Positions 1-10,385 of a stretch of DNA of 64,000 bases are shown here, in pieces. This DNA comes from Dactylorhiza incarnata (taxonomy: Eukaryota; Streptophyta; Magnoliopsida; Asparagales; Orchidaceae). The notes under the pieces are model-generated. The model saw nothing but the letters and a program-made list of their open reading frames with translations, made no database searches and was not told where the DNA came from. Both the position numbers and the translations under genes were made by a program. Numbering within the stretch: the stretch's first letter is position 1; the number at the start of each line of letters is the position of its first letter. The DNA is taken from positions 5,956,501 to 6,020,500 of the forward strand of contig JAWHQI010000079.1 in NCBI GenBank assembly GCA_033032865.1, given 5' to 3'.

Positions 1-382
1 AGCGCTTCGGCAACTGGGTCATCATCATCAAGGAGTGTCGGAGGGGACGCGCCATCAGTCGTGGGATCGTAGTATAGCAATAAGACGGGCCCACGACCAC
101 TCGTTGAATCCAGGCGGGTCCACGAGCAGCTCCCTTAAAGGCATGGACGTCGCAAGCGGTGGCGACCCCGGCAACGAGTCCGTAGATGGCAGGTAGCCAG
201 AAGACGAGGACCGTGACTATCTGAAAGAAGAAGTCAGGCGGCGAGGATAGGTGGCAAAAAAGAAAAGAGGTAATGAGGCAAGTGGGGCGAGTACCTGCAG
301 GGGCGTTACCTTCCCCCTGAAGCCGATGCGGATCCGCCAGGAGTCATTCGGCATAGGCAGGTAGGCGGAAGACCGGGCATGT
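1..382 (-). other. Internal 3' region of element G, antisense gene continuation
   Basis: This stretch joins 36449 onward once element F and one copy of its TSD (CATGT, 378-382 and 36444-36448) are removed. The other half carries an antisense gene reading leftwards from 37115, so 1-382 probably holds a later exon and intron of it. On the - strand an open stretch ends near 320 in a good splice donor (GAAG followed by GTAACG). I cannot identify a domain here. Confidence 0.4.
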
Positions 383-516
383 TGACGCGCAGATTCTACA
401 CCGATTAAAGCGAGAGCAGAATGCGGTCCGAACGGCAATGTACCGGTCGTTGCCAAGTAATAAATTTGGGAATATGATCCTCGAGTATCGTACTCTCAAG
501 GAATGCAGAGTGGGTG
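383..516 (-). repeat. Element F 3' LTR, first piece
   Basis: Starts TGACGCGCAG and matches 27449 onward in the other LTR. It is interrupted after 516 by element B, whose TSD GGGTG is 512-516 and 21716-21720. The LTR resumes at 21721. Confidence 0.88.
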
Positions 517-976
517 TGTACAACCCTCATTCTCCGAGGGTGGGCCCCACTAAAGGCCACGTAGGCGGAGGTCAAGGTCAAAAGGTCAAGGCAGAAGTCA
601 ACAATCCGGAAGATGAAGGAAGATCAAGAGCTTTAGTTGTGCGAGAAGGTACTTGCTCGCCCCATGACGAGGAGGAAAACCCTGCCCGGCGTTCCCTACC
701 CGGCCAGGCGAGGAAGCCATGAGCCCGGACCTACTCGCCTATAGGCGACTTAGCCAAACAACTCGCTAGTTAGGTCTGAGGTCCTTGCCTGCTCGCCCAC
801 CTATTGTCTTGTCTAAAAAACCAACTCTAGGGGGTCATGGATTGTCATCTGCTTCCCCCCCCCCCTAGGATTTGTCTATAAATAGACCCCCAGGGGTACT
901 AGAAATGGCACTTGTAAAAAATAGAGTTGCACCCCTCCCCCTTTGACAATCAAGAATCTTCCTTAGCAATTGCCTA
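517..976 (+). repeat. Element B 5' LTR, first piece
   Basis: Matches 21032 onward in the 3' LTR. Includes an imperfect palindrome around 731-750 (CTACTCGCC, TATA, GGCGACT) and a CTATAAATAG box near 873. Interrupted by element A; the GCCTA TSD of A is 972-976 and 10100-10104. Confidence 0.92.
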
Positions 977-3055
977 TGTAACACCCCAAATCTGGTAGTT
1001 CCGCGAAGTAGGCGGAGTGGTAGTGCGGCACGTGAAGCAGGCTAGAATTTTCCCTGTCTGCTCTTAGCGCACGATCAGTGGCCTCATCGCGCACGACCAG
1101 TGATCGTGTGCCAGCGATCGTGCGTTAATTCAGAAGAGAATCGAGTTCTGTCTCGGACAGTGCGCACGACCATTTCCCTCTTCGCGCACGACCAGTGATC
1201 GTGCGCCAGCGATCGTGCGCTTATTCGCAAGAATTCAGAGTTCTGTCCCGGATAGTGCGCACGACCATTGCCCTCGTCGCGCACGACCACTGACCGTGCG
1301 CCTGTGATCGTGCGCCCTGTTTATTCTGTTCCGCGATTTTGACCGGAGAAGAAGATCGGGCCGTCCAAATCTTTTGAGATCTGATCCGATGGCCAGGATT
1401 AGATGCTGGAGGCTATTAGGGCTTATGAGAGGAGATTAATCCTCATTATTTTTGAGGTGTTTCTCTCTCCTAGGCTAGAGGAAGAAGAAGGAGGCAAGGA
1501 AGAAGAAGGAAGATCCCGCCATTGACGGAGCTCCGGAGCTCCGTTTCGCGAGCCGTTTCCAGATCCGGAGCGTGCAGCCCGGTGCGGTTCTTTCCCTCCG
1601 CGTAGAATCTCGGATCCATGGCGAAGAGGAACACGTCTAGGGTAACGATTCTTCCTCCCGAACTTTGGACTTGTATTTGTCCATTTATTCCTCTTTCTTT
1701 GCTTGCATGAGGTATCTCTTTCACCAAATGGGTGAAGTGTAGGATTTCCTCAAGTCCTTCGGGACTCCGGGTAGATTGTGTCCGTCCCCGGCATATTGCA
1801 TGTAGAAAATCCGGTAGTCGTGCGGATTTAGGCATTTTGTGTGAAGCCTATTCGTGGCCGTGAGCCCGAATCGGTGATGCTTGATTTGCGACGTTGCATT
1901 TAGGTTAGACCTAGAATGCGTGCCGGAGAGTGACTCCGTGAACTCACCTATAGTATTGCGGGGGTTAAGTGTAGGCGTCTTGTGAAGATCCCTACGAAAG
2001 CCCCATGCTTTGAGTTTTGGATGAAGGCAAACCTTCACCACGTTATTGATGCGGAGCGTATGTACCTCCCTTGTTGAGAATTCGCGAAGCCTAGATCCTT
2101 ATGAAGGGGTTAGGTGCGTAGTGTATATTTTTTTGAGGAGCACTTGAAAGTGCTAAACCCTTACGGGCCGAGGTGAAGCCGTACCCGCGTCGTGCGATAG
2201 ATCGCGACGATTAGAGCACGGGCAAAGCTGAACCGAACCCGTTTCCATGCAGATCGGCGAGAGGTCCCTTCCTCATGAAGGCCGTGTGATCATGGGAGAG
2301 GTCGTGGAAGGTGTCATACCTAGACCGACCAAAAGCTCTTGTTTCCCACCTAAGGTTGTGACCCTTAGGGTGGAGTGTTGTGAATTTGATGTTATGTTTA
2401 GCCTCATGCGATTTGCTTAGGCGGTTGTGGGAAACCTTCGGGTGAACCCAACCAACATCATGTGCATACCTAGGTTCCCTTCTTTTTGATGCTCAACCTA
2501 GAAGATTGATTGTGCTTGAAACCTCACCTCGTGTAGTTGCACTTTCTTTAGTTTAGTACTTGTGCTAGTATGGCTTACTTGCAGGGTAGAATCTCCGCCA
2601 CCCCGGGAAAGGGGTGGGGTCGTTATAATTTGGTCAGCTGTGCTGACCGTTACTTTGTTTGCCACCGCTTGGTGGAATGTTCTTATGCAGGTGCAGGTGA
2701 GCCTAGCGGGAAGTAGCGGGCGTTGGCCCCTTTGCTGTGTTGGCCCTCGAAGGCCAGCCTTTTTCCTGCTTTCTCATGTTTTGCCGGCCTGCGTGCCGAT
2801 GTATGTTTTGTTGGAGTTTTGTACATTGATTTGATGTAAGGCCCTAAGGCCGTAACTCTCATTTCTGGATTCATTCCAATGATAGTGGACATGTCTATTT
2901 GAATGGTGTAATTAATGCTTCCGCTTACGTCTTGTACTCTCGTTAGTTGTTACTTTTCTGGTTATCACCTTTTAACTCCTAGCTAGTGTGGTTTGTATGG
3001 CGTGGGGTCCCGGCCGGACCTGCTGTTATACTTTTTGTACTGGCAGGGTGTTACA
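977..3055 (+). repeat. Element A 5' LTR
   Basis: 2079 bp, near-identical to 8021-10099. The first 340 bp contain a tandem palindromic array (listed separately). Open frames on either strand inside the LTR have no recognisable domain and occur identically in both LTRs, so I do not call genes here. Confidence 0.95.
1068..1312 (+). repeat. Palindromic tandem array in U3 of element A (5' LTR copy)
   Basis: About 2.5 copies of a 95-bp unit start at 1089, 1184 and 1279. Each unit carries the half-sites CGCACGAYCA and TGRTCGTGCG back to back, followed by further GATCGTGCG half-sites. An identical array lies at 8112-8356. A related core occurs in the LTRs of element F, which belongs to another lineage. 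Confidence 0.85.
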
Positions 3056-3056
3056 A

Positions 3057-3075
3057 TTTGGTATCGGACTTAAGG
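3057..3075 (+). other. Primer binding site of element A
   Basis: TTTGGTATCGGACTTAAGG begins one base after the LTR end. It resembles the TGGTATCAGAGC site complementary to the 3' end of plant initiator tRNA-Met, with a mismatch after TATC. Confidence 0.75.
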
Positions 3076-3094
3076 CGTCGATCCGTAGTTTAGC

Positions 3095-3125
3095 GAATTC
3101 GGGACGAATTCCTTTTAAGGGGTGG
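3095..3125 (+). repeat. PPT-like sequence in the leader of element A
   Basis: The segment GAATTCGGGACGAATTCC followed by TTTTAAGGGG closely resembles the sequence at 7986-8017 just before the 3' LTR, where the conserved polypurine region lies. The leader therefore carries a degenerate second copy of the PPT neighbourhood about 20 bp behind the PBS. Confidence 0.6.
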
Positions 3126-3278
3126 TGCGCACGGGCTGTGCATTCACTTAAAACGACAAAAACTAATAAGAATGTCCACTTAGGAATGAAAAAACATACT
3201 TGTTTGCGGAACCTGAGCGTTCCATGATTGATGTTTGATATGTTTAGGGTCACTAAATTGTGCCTTGCATGATTATAG

Positions 3279-4526
3279 GTGACTAGAAGTGCTGCGGGGC
3301 GGTCTCAACCCCGTAACACCGCTGAAAGTAGTGGGTCGGCTGAGGTGCCAGCGACCACTCCTTCGGCTGAGATGATCAGAATGGTCGCAGAAGCAGTCTT
3401 CGCGATGATCAATGCTCAACCGCAAAGGCTTGCACAGCCTGCTACGCCTACTACTGATGCAGCCCCGGTAGTTGAACCTGCAGTGGAACCTGCGGTAGCA
3501 CCAAGGGTTGATGCCCCTGTGCCAGTAGCTGCAGTGGAACCGGCGTTAGCACCGAGGGTGGAGCGTCAAGTTGCGCAAGTAGTTGCGGGGCGAGCGCGTG
3601 ACCAACAATTAAAGCACTTCTTGAGCTTTAATCCTCCTACCTTCTCGGGATCTGAGTCCCCAACGGAGGCAGAAGACTGGTTGTCAAGAGTTAGAAGAAC
3701 TCTGAGGGCGACGGCGACGGACGAAGCCATGATGGTCACCTTAGCCACTTTCCTTCTTGACGGAGAGGCTGTGCTGTGGTGGGAAGAGCAGGAACTGCAC
3801 AAATTCGGCGATAGAGACATTACTGAAATATCAATGGCTGAGTTTTCAAAGTCGTTCCTCCAGCGGTTTATCCCCTCTGCCCAACGCATTGCGTTACAAA
3901 ACCAGTTCCTGAGGTTAACTCAAGGTGATCGCTCCGTTGACGATTACTTACATGAGTTTACCAGACTGAGTCGCTATGCGGGGGCATTGGTGGAGGATGA
4001 GGAGACGAAGACGAATAAATTCTATGAAGGGCTTCGGGACGAGTTGAGGCTGCTCCTTGCAGGCCCTATGACGTTTGGCTTCCAAGTGATGGTGCAAACC
4101 GCCAGATCTTTGGAGTTGGACATGAAGAGGGTACAAGCAAAGAGTGTTGTAAAGAAACCCGAGTTTCATGCGCCGGCCTCTCAGTCCAAGCCGGACTTCA
4201 GAAGGAACAAGCGGAAGTTCAAGCAGGCGGAACCAGCTTCTTCGAATGTTTCGGGAGCCACGACCGCGCGGACTCCTATTACGTGTTTCACCTGCGGGAA
4301 GGTGGGACACAAAGCTGCGGTGTGTCGAAGTGGTCCCCCAAAGGCGGCAAATCGAGCGGTGGATTATGCTCGGGCTGCGGAAAAGGGCAAAGCGGCAGAG
4401 TCTTCGGCCTCCCAGCACATTCCGACTCAGCCGAGAGTCTATTCGCTTGGCCAACAAGAAGCTATACGACAACCCGATGTCGTCACAGGTACGAATTGGA
4501 AGTTAGCTTTTACAGCTATGTTATGA
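3279..4526 (+). CDS. gag: Element A gag (capsid-nucleocapsid)
   Basis: Structural polyprotein that packages the element RNA into cytoplasmic virus-like particles. The frame runs 415 codons. An Ala/Pro-rich N-terminus (residues 1-105) precedes a Retrotrans_gag domain (about 140-260, with [13 protein letters not shown] and [15 protein letters not shown]) and a CCHC knuckle [14 protein letters not shown] near 337-350. The stop directly upstream (3276-3278) is the AG of TTATAG, a possible splice acceptor, and no ATG occurs in frame until 3372; the true start is either 3372 or an upstream spliced exon. The last 12 codons lie in a predicted 82-bp intron (4489-4570); removing it joins gag to protease in frame. 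No stop or frameshift lies inside the domains. Confidence 0.88.
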   Translation: MTRSAAGRSQPRNTAESSGSAEVPATTPSAEMIRMVAEAVFAMINAQPQRLAQPATPTTDAAPVVEPAVEPAVAPRVDAPVPVAAVEPALAPRVERQVAQVVAGRARDQQLKHFLSFNPPTFSGSESPTEAEDWLSRVRRTLRATATDEAMMVTLATFLLDGEAVLWWEEQELHKFGDRDITEISMAEFSKSFLQRFIPSAQRIALQNQFLRLTQGDRSVDDYLHEFTRLSRYAGALVEDEETKTNKFYEGLRDELRLLLAGPMTFGFQVMVQTARSLELDMKRVQAKSVVKKPEFHAPASQSKPDFRRNKRKFKQAEPASSNVSGATTARTPITCFTCGKVGHKAAVCRSGPPKAANRAVDYARAAEKGKAAESSASQHIPTQPRVYSLGQQEAIRQPDVVTGTNWKLAFTAML

Positions 4527-4570
4527 TTCTTACTGTGGTACGACTATATGTGTTATTTGTGTACAATTAG
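4489..4570 (+). other. Predicted 82-bp GT-AG intron between gag and protease of element A
   Basis: Donor context CACAG then GTACGA and acceptor context ACAATTAG then GT. The gag frame (0) and pol frame (+1) differ; deleting these 82 bases leaves a single G at the end of gag that completes a glycine codon with the next two bases, giving one 1532-codon open frame from 3279 to 7956. The residues at the junction (DVVTG, then a stretch leading to FDTGASHS) match the usual layout of Tekay-type polyproteins, while the residues encoded inside the segment do not. A +1 frameshift in the short overlap at 4507-4526 is an alternative. Confidence 0.6.
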
Positions 4571-7500
4571 GTTTCGTCCTAATTTTCAACTATCCGGCGA
4601 GAGCTCTATTCGATACGGGTGCATCGCACTCTTTCCTGTCTGAGGACTTCGTGGTGCGAATCGGAGTGCCGTCTACCTTTGTAGAGGATAGATTGGAAGT
4701 AGTGCTACCCAATGGATCTCGAATGAGTGCGGATAGGAAGAGCCGTGTGAAGGTGCGGATCGGAAGTCGAGATTTCGACTTGGAAGCGTCGTTACTACCG
4801 TTAGCTGAATTCGATGTGATCTTCGGCATGGACTGGCTCTCGGAGCAGCGAGCATGCATAGATTGCAATACAAAGGAGATCACTCTGGGAACGAACACCG
4901 ACGATGAAACCACATTCGCCGGTATGCGAGGAGCGAGCAAGACGCTGATGTCTGCTCTCCAGGTGGTTAAGGCGGTGAGAAAAGGCGCCGAGTTGTTCTT
5001 CACCTTGTTGGAGGCTTCGGAGCCAAAGCCCAGGTTGTGTGATGTCCCAGTTGTAGCGGAATACGCCGACGTGTTTCCTAACGAACTCCCTGGGGCTCCG
5101 CCTCATCGGGAGATTGATTTCTGTATCGAGTTGGTGCCAGGTGCCAAACCTGTGGCCCGCTCACCATACAGAATAGCGCCAAAGGAATTGGCAGAGTTGA
5201 AGGTCCAATTGCAAGAGCTGCTAGAGCAAGGCTACGTACGTCCAAGTTCTTCGCCTTGGAGTGCACCGGTCCTCTTTGTGAAAAAGAAGGATGGGAGCTT
5301 GCGTCTATGTATTGATTATAGAGAGCTAAACAAGTTGACCGAGAAAAACCGATATCCGATTCCTAGAATCGATGATCTTTTCGACCAACTGATGGGGTCG
5401 ACGGTTTACTCCAAGCTAGACCTAAGGTCCGGCTACTATCAACTGCGAATAAGGGAATGCGACATCCCAAAGACAGCGTTCAGTACCCGCTTTGGGCACT
5501 TTGAGTTCACGGTAATGCCGTTCGGTCTATCCAACGCACCGTCGGTATTCATGGACTTGATGAATAGGACATTCCGTGAGTATTTAGATCAATTTGTGAT
5601 CGTCTTCATCGACGACATTTTGGTATACTCTCAGTCGGAAGAGGAGCATGTAGGGCATCTGCACGCAGTCCTGAGCACCTTGAGGAGGAGTCAGCTATAT
5701 GCCAAGTTCTCCAAGTGCGAGTTTTGGCTACCGTCAGTGGCATTCCTTGGTCATGTTGTTAGTGGCGAAGGAATTGCAGTTGATCCGTCGAAGATAGAAG
5801 CGATCCAAGCGTGGCCTTTGTTGAAAAACGTAGCGGAAGTCCGAAGTTTCTTAGGACTTGCCGGCTATTATAGGCGCTTTGTGGAAAACTTCTCGAGGAT
5901 CGCACTTCCTCTCACAAAACTGACTAGAAAGGATAATAAGTTCGTTTGGTCGCCCGAGTGCGCACGAGCTTTTGAAGAGCTAAAGAGCCGTCTGACCACG
6001 GCGCCCATTCTATGCTCGCCACAAGGTACGGAAGGCTACGAAATATATAGCGACGCCTCAGGAAGTGGTTTGGGTTGTGTCCTAGTGCAGTTCGGGAAGG
6101 TAATTGCCTACGGCTCCCGGCAACTGAAGGTTCACGAGAGGAATTACCCGGTCCATGATTTGGAGCTAGCGGCCGTGGTTTTTGCCCTCAAACTTTGGAG
6201 GCACTATCTATATGGCGTGAAGATCGATATCTTTACCGACCATAAGAGCCTCAAGTACTTACTAGATCAAAGGGAGTTGAACATGCGCCAAAGGAGGTGG
6301 ATGGAGTTCCTTGGGGACTACACCTTCGATATCAAATATACTCCTGGTAAAGGAAACGTAGTTGCAGACGCGTTGAGTCGTCGGGCTCCCGCACGAGCAA
6401 ATTGGATTTTGATGCACGATGAGCGTCTAATCCGTGAGCTAGAAGATATGGAGATCATATGCATTGATAGGAGAACGTCTACTTCAGCATGCTTGAACTG
6501 GACGGAAGTTCACTACGACCTTGCCGACCGAGTTCGACAAGCATTGGAGTTGGACGAGAGCTTGAAACGATACAAAGCGGAAACCGTTGAAGGGTTAAAC
6601 GATGATTTCTCCTTCGAAGACGACCTTATGTGGAAGCAGGAAAGATTATGCATCCCAAACGTTGGTACTCTACGGGCGGAATTGATGTACGAGGCTCATC
6701 ATACCAAGTACTCGATCCACCCGGGGAGCACTAAAATGTTTATGGATATGAAGAAACTGTTCTGGTGGCCGGGCATGAAGAAGGACATTGCCCTTTACGT
6801 GGCCAAGTGTCATACTTGCGCGTTGGTGAAAGCGGAATGTCAACGTCCCGGTGGGTTTCTGAAGTCCTTGCCGATTCCGGAATGGAAGTTTGATGATATT
6901 TCGATGGATTTCGTGCACGGATTGCCGAGATCGCAACATGGAAACGACGCCATATGGGTGATCGTGGACCGTTTGACAAAGGTATCACACTTCATTCCGA
7001 ACCGGAAGGATGATTCCGTAGAGAAGCTAGCAAAGCTCTATGTGGATAGTATCGTGAGACTGCACGGTGTCCCTCGTAGCATCGTCAGTGATCGTGACGG
7101 GCGTTTCACATCGAAAGATTGGAGGCTTATCCATGAACTGTTGGGCACAAAATTGAAGTTCAGCACGGCCTTCCACCCGCAAACGGATGGACAGACCGAG
7201 AGAACCAACAGGACTATGGAGGATATGCTCCGAATGTGCGCTCTAGACTTTGGAAAGAGGTGGGAGGATCACCTCTTTATGATCGAATTCGCCTACAATA
7301 ATAGCTACCAAGCCAGCATAAAGATGGCTCCTTTCGAGGCCCTCTATGGTAAGAAGTGTCGTACGCCGTTGTCTTGGGCGGAAACGGGCGATACTAAGCT
7401 ATTGAAGCGAAAGGATGTTGAAGAAGCAACGTCGACGATCCGGACTATACGCGAAAGGCTATTGGTTGCCCAGGATAGGCAAGCAAAGTATTTCAACGCC

Positions 7501-7956
7501 AAGCATAGGAACTTAGAGTTCGCCGTCGGTGACCGGGTTTACTTGAAGATCAAACCGTTCAAAGGGGTATCAAGGATTCGACGCTTGAAAAAGCTCAGTC
7601 CGAGGTACTTAGGACCGTTCGAGATCGTGGAGCGTGTTGGTGATGCGGCTTATCGGCTTGCGCTATCTGCAGAGCTGAGCGGTCTGCACGACGTGTTCCA
7701 CATTTCAGTGTTGAGGAAGGCAGTGCAAGAGCCTACTCATATCGTTGCGGTCGGCAAAGTTCCGGTCGATAGTGGGTTGTCGACGAAAGTCAAGCCTTTA
7801 CGCATCGAAGATACCGAAGTAAAGCAGCTGCGGAACAAGTCCATTCGGATGGTAAAAGTCCGGTGGGATAACTGCGGCCGAGAGGAGCTCTCTTGGGAGA
7901 GAGAGCAAACGATGCTTGCGGAGTATCCCGAGCTATTTCCCTCAGGTAAAGTATAA
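4571..7956 (+). CDS. pol: Element A pol: protease, RT, RNase H, integrase, chromodomain
   Basis: Replication polyprotein of a chromovirus, intact over about 1128 codons. Order: aspartic protease ([11 protein letters not shown] near 4606), reverse transcriptase (LCIDYRELN near 5308; catalytic FIDDILVYS near 5608), RNase H ([11 protein letters not shown] near 6046), integrase with HHCC zinc finger ([21 protein letters not shown]), catalytic core ([24 protein letters not shown]), GPY/F module ([18 protein letters not shown] near 7610) and a C-terminal chromodomain ([18 protein letters not shown] near 7853). All catalytic residues are present. The frame is open from 4507, but its first codons lie in the predicted intron. 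The chromodomain would steer insertion to heterochromatin, consistent with landing in another element's LTR. Confidence 0.93.
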
Positions 7957-8000
7957 CGGTAATTTATGCTATTACTGTTTCCTGGATTTCGGGACGAAAT

Positions 8001-8020
8001 TCTTTTAAGGAGGGTGGAGT
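8001..8020 (+). other. Polypurine tract of element A
   Basis: TCTTTTAAGGAGGGTGGAGT directly precedes the 3' LTR. The purine run AAGGAGGGTGGAG primes plus-strand synthesis in this class of elements. Confidence 0.85.
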
Positions 8021-10099
8021 TGTAACACCCCAAATCTGGTAGTTCCGCGAAGTAGGCGGAGTGGTAGTGCGGCACGTGAAGCAGGCTAGAATTTTCCCTG
8101 TCTGCTCTTAGCGCACGATCAGTGGCCTCATCGCGCACGACCAGTGATCGTGTGCCAGCGATCGTGCGTTAATTCAGAAGAGAATCGAGTTCTGTCTCGG
8201 ACAGTGCGCACGACCATTTCCCTCTTCGCGCACGACCAGTGATCGTGCGCCAGCGATCGTGCGCTTATTCGCAAGAATTCAGAGTTCTGTCCCGGATAGT
8301 GCGCACGACCATTGCCCTCGTCGCGCACGACCACTGACCGTGCGCCTGTGATCGTGCGCCCTGTTTATTCTGTTCCGCGATTTTGAGCGGAGAAGAAGAT
8401 CGGGCCGTCCAAATCTTTTGAGATCTGATCCGATGGCCAGGATTAGATGCTGGAGGCTATTAGGGCTTATGAGAGGAGATTAATCCTCATTATTTTTGAG
8501 GTGTTTCTCTCTCCTAGGCTAGAGGAAGAAGAAGGAGGCAAGGAAGAAGAAGGAAGATCCCGCCATTGACGGAGCTCCGGAGCTCCGTTTCGCGAGCTGT
8601 TTCCAGATCCGGAGCGTGCAGCCCGGTGCGGTTCTTTCCCTCCGCGTAGAATCTCGGATCCATGGCGAAGAGGAACACGTCTAGGGTAACGATTCTTCCT
8701 CCCGAACTTTGGACTTGTATTTGTCCATTTATTCCTCTTTCTTTGCTTGCATGAGGTATCTCTTTCACCAAATGGGTGAAGTGTAGGATTTCCTCAAGTC
8801 CTTCGGGACTCCGGGTAGATTGTGTCCGTCCCCGGCATATTGCATGTAGAAAATCCGGTAGTCGTGCGGATTTAGGCATTTTGTGTGAAGCCTATTCGTG
8901 GCCGTGAGCCCGAATCGGTGATGCTTGATTTGCGACGTTGCATTTAGGTTAGACCTAGAATGCGTGCCGGAGAGTGACTCCGTGAACTCACCTATAGTAT
9001 TGCGGGGGTTAAGTGTAGGCGTCTTGTGAAGATCCCTACGAAAGCCCCATGCTTTGAGTTTTGGATGAAGGCAAACCTTCACCACGTTATTGATGCGGAG
9101 CGTATGTACCTCCCTTGTTGAGAATTCGCGAAGCCTAGATCCTTATGAAGGGGTTAGGTGCGTAGTGTATATTTTTTTGAGGAGCACTTGAAAGTGCTAA
9201 ACCCTTACGGGCCGAGGTGAAGCCGTACCCGCGTCGTGCGATAGATCGCGACGATTAGAGCACGGGCAAAGCTGAACCGAACCCGTTTCCATGCAGATCG
9301 GCGAGAGGTCCCTTCCTCATGAAGGCCGTGTGATCATGGGAGAGGTCGTGGAAGGTGTCATACCTAGACCGACCAAAAGCTCTTGTTTCCCACCTAAGGT
9401 TGTGACCCTTAGGGTGGAGTGTTGTGAATTTGATGTTATGTTTAGCCTCATGCGATTTGCTTAGGCGGTTGTGGGAAACCTTCGGGTGAACCCAATCAAC
9501 ATCATGTGCATACCTAGGTTCCCTTCTTTTTGATGCTCAACCTAGAAGATTGATTGTGCTTGAAACCTCACCTCGTGTAGTTGCACTTTCTTTAGTTTAG
9601 TACTTGTGCTAGTATGGCTTACTTGCAGGGTAGAATCTCCGCCACCCCGGGAAAGGGGTGGGGTCGTTATAATTTGGTCAGCTGTGCTGACCGTTACTTT
9701 GTTTGCCACCGCTTGGTGGAATGTTCTTATGCAGGTGCAGGTGAGCCTAGCGGGAAGTAGCGGGCGTTGGCCCCTTTGCTGTGTTGGCCCTCGAAGGCCA
9801 GCCTTTTTCCTGCTTTCTCATGTTTTGCCGGCCTGCGTGCCGATGTATGTTTTGTTGGAGTTTTGTACATTGATTTGATGTAAGGCCCTAAGGCCGTAAC
9901 TCTCATTTCTGGATTCATTCCAATGATAGTGGACATGTCTATTTGAATGGTGTAATTAATGCTTCCGCTTACGTCTTGTACTCTCGTTAGTTGTTACTTT
10001 TCTGGTTATCACCTTTTAACTCCTAGCTAGTGTGGTTTGTATGGCGTGGGGTCCCGGCCGGACCTGCTGTTATACTTTTTGTACTGGCAGGGTGTTACA
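8021..10099 (+). repeat. Element A 3' LTR
   Basis: 2079 bp, offset 7044 from the 5' copy, with three substitutions found by eye and no indel. Its palindromic array is at 8112-8356. Confidence 0.95.
8112..8356 (+). repeat. Palindromic tandem array in U3 of element A (3' LTR copy)
   Basis: Same 95-bp units as 1068-1312, with the CGCACGAYCA and TGRTCGTGCG half-sites. Confidence 0.85.
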
Positions 10100-10104
10100 G
10101 CCTA

Positions 10105-10327
10105 CCTAGTACCGAGCTCGGCCATTTGTGGTTTTGGAGGAGAAGACTCTTTAGAGCTTCTGGGTACGTGGTGGGACCTCCCTGCCGCAGCACCTAAGGT
10201 TGTGTCCTTTTTCTCTCTCCGTTTCGTTCGTCATAAGCTAACCAAACCATCTCGTGCAACCGCTGGGCAAGTAGCCTCAGGCTGCATTGAACCGAATCTT
10301 GAGGCCAGGATTTTCCAGGCGTCAACA
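10105..10327 (+). repeat. Element B 5' LTR, second piece
   Basis: Resumes after element A and ends GGCGTCAACA, matching 21493-21715. The following 58 bases are the leader; CTTTGGTGCGGTGAGCGTGG directly behind the LTR is the likely primer site, and the same sequence with TACGG follows the LTR of element C, but I could not name the tRNA. Confidence 0.9.
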
Positions 10328-10385
10328 CTTTGGTGCGGTGAGCGTGGATCGCGGCCAGAGGAAGAAAGTCTGGTAGAAAAGCGAG

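Larger units (their letters stand above)
977..10099 (+). mobile_element. Element A: intact Tekay/Del-like chromovirus (Ty3/gypsy)
   Basis: Full-length element of 9123 bp flanked by TSD GCCTA (972-976, 10100-10104), inserted in the 5' LTR of B. Two 2079-bp LTRs start TGTAACACCCC and end GTGTTACA, forming the usual chromovirus terminal repeat. PBS is tRNA-Met type, PPT is an AAGGAGGGTGG run, gag has a CCHC knuckle, and pol has protease, RT, RNase H, integrase and a C-terminal chromodomain. I found three LTR substitutions (near 1347, 1553 and 2456 against 8391, 8597 and 9500), so the insertion is recent and this may be a mobile copy. Classification rests on recognised domain motifs and LTR ends. 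Confidence 0.93.

Noticed and set aside
217..456. 79-codon frame on the - strand
   Set aside because: Runs across the G-F junction at 383, so it is a chance fusion; only its later part may be an exon of the G antisense gene.
1084..2041. Open frames on the - strand in the 5' LTR of A, repeated at 8128-9085
   Set aside because: Identical in both LTRs, no domain; the first is a translation of the palindromic repeat.
2562..3253. Short frames at the LTR end and leader of A
   Set aside because: No domain, overlap PBS and leader; not supported as genes.
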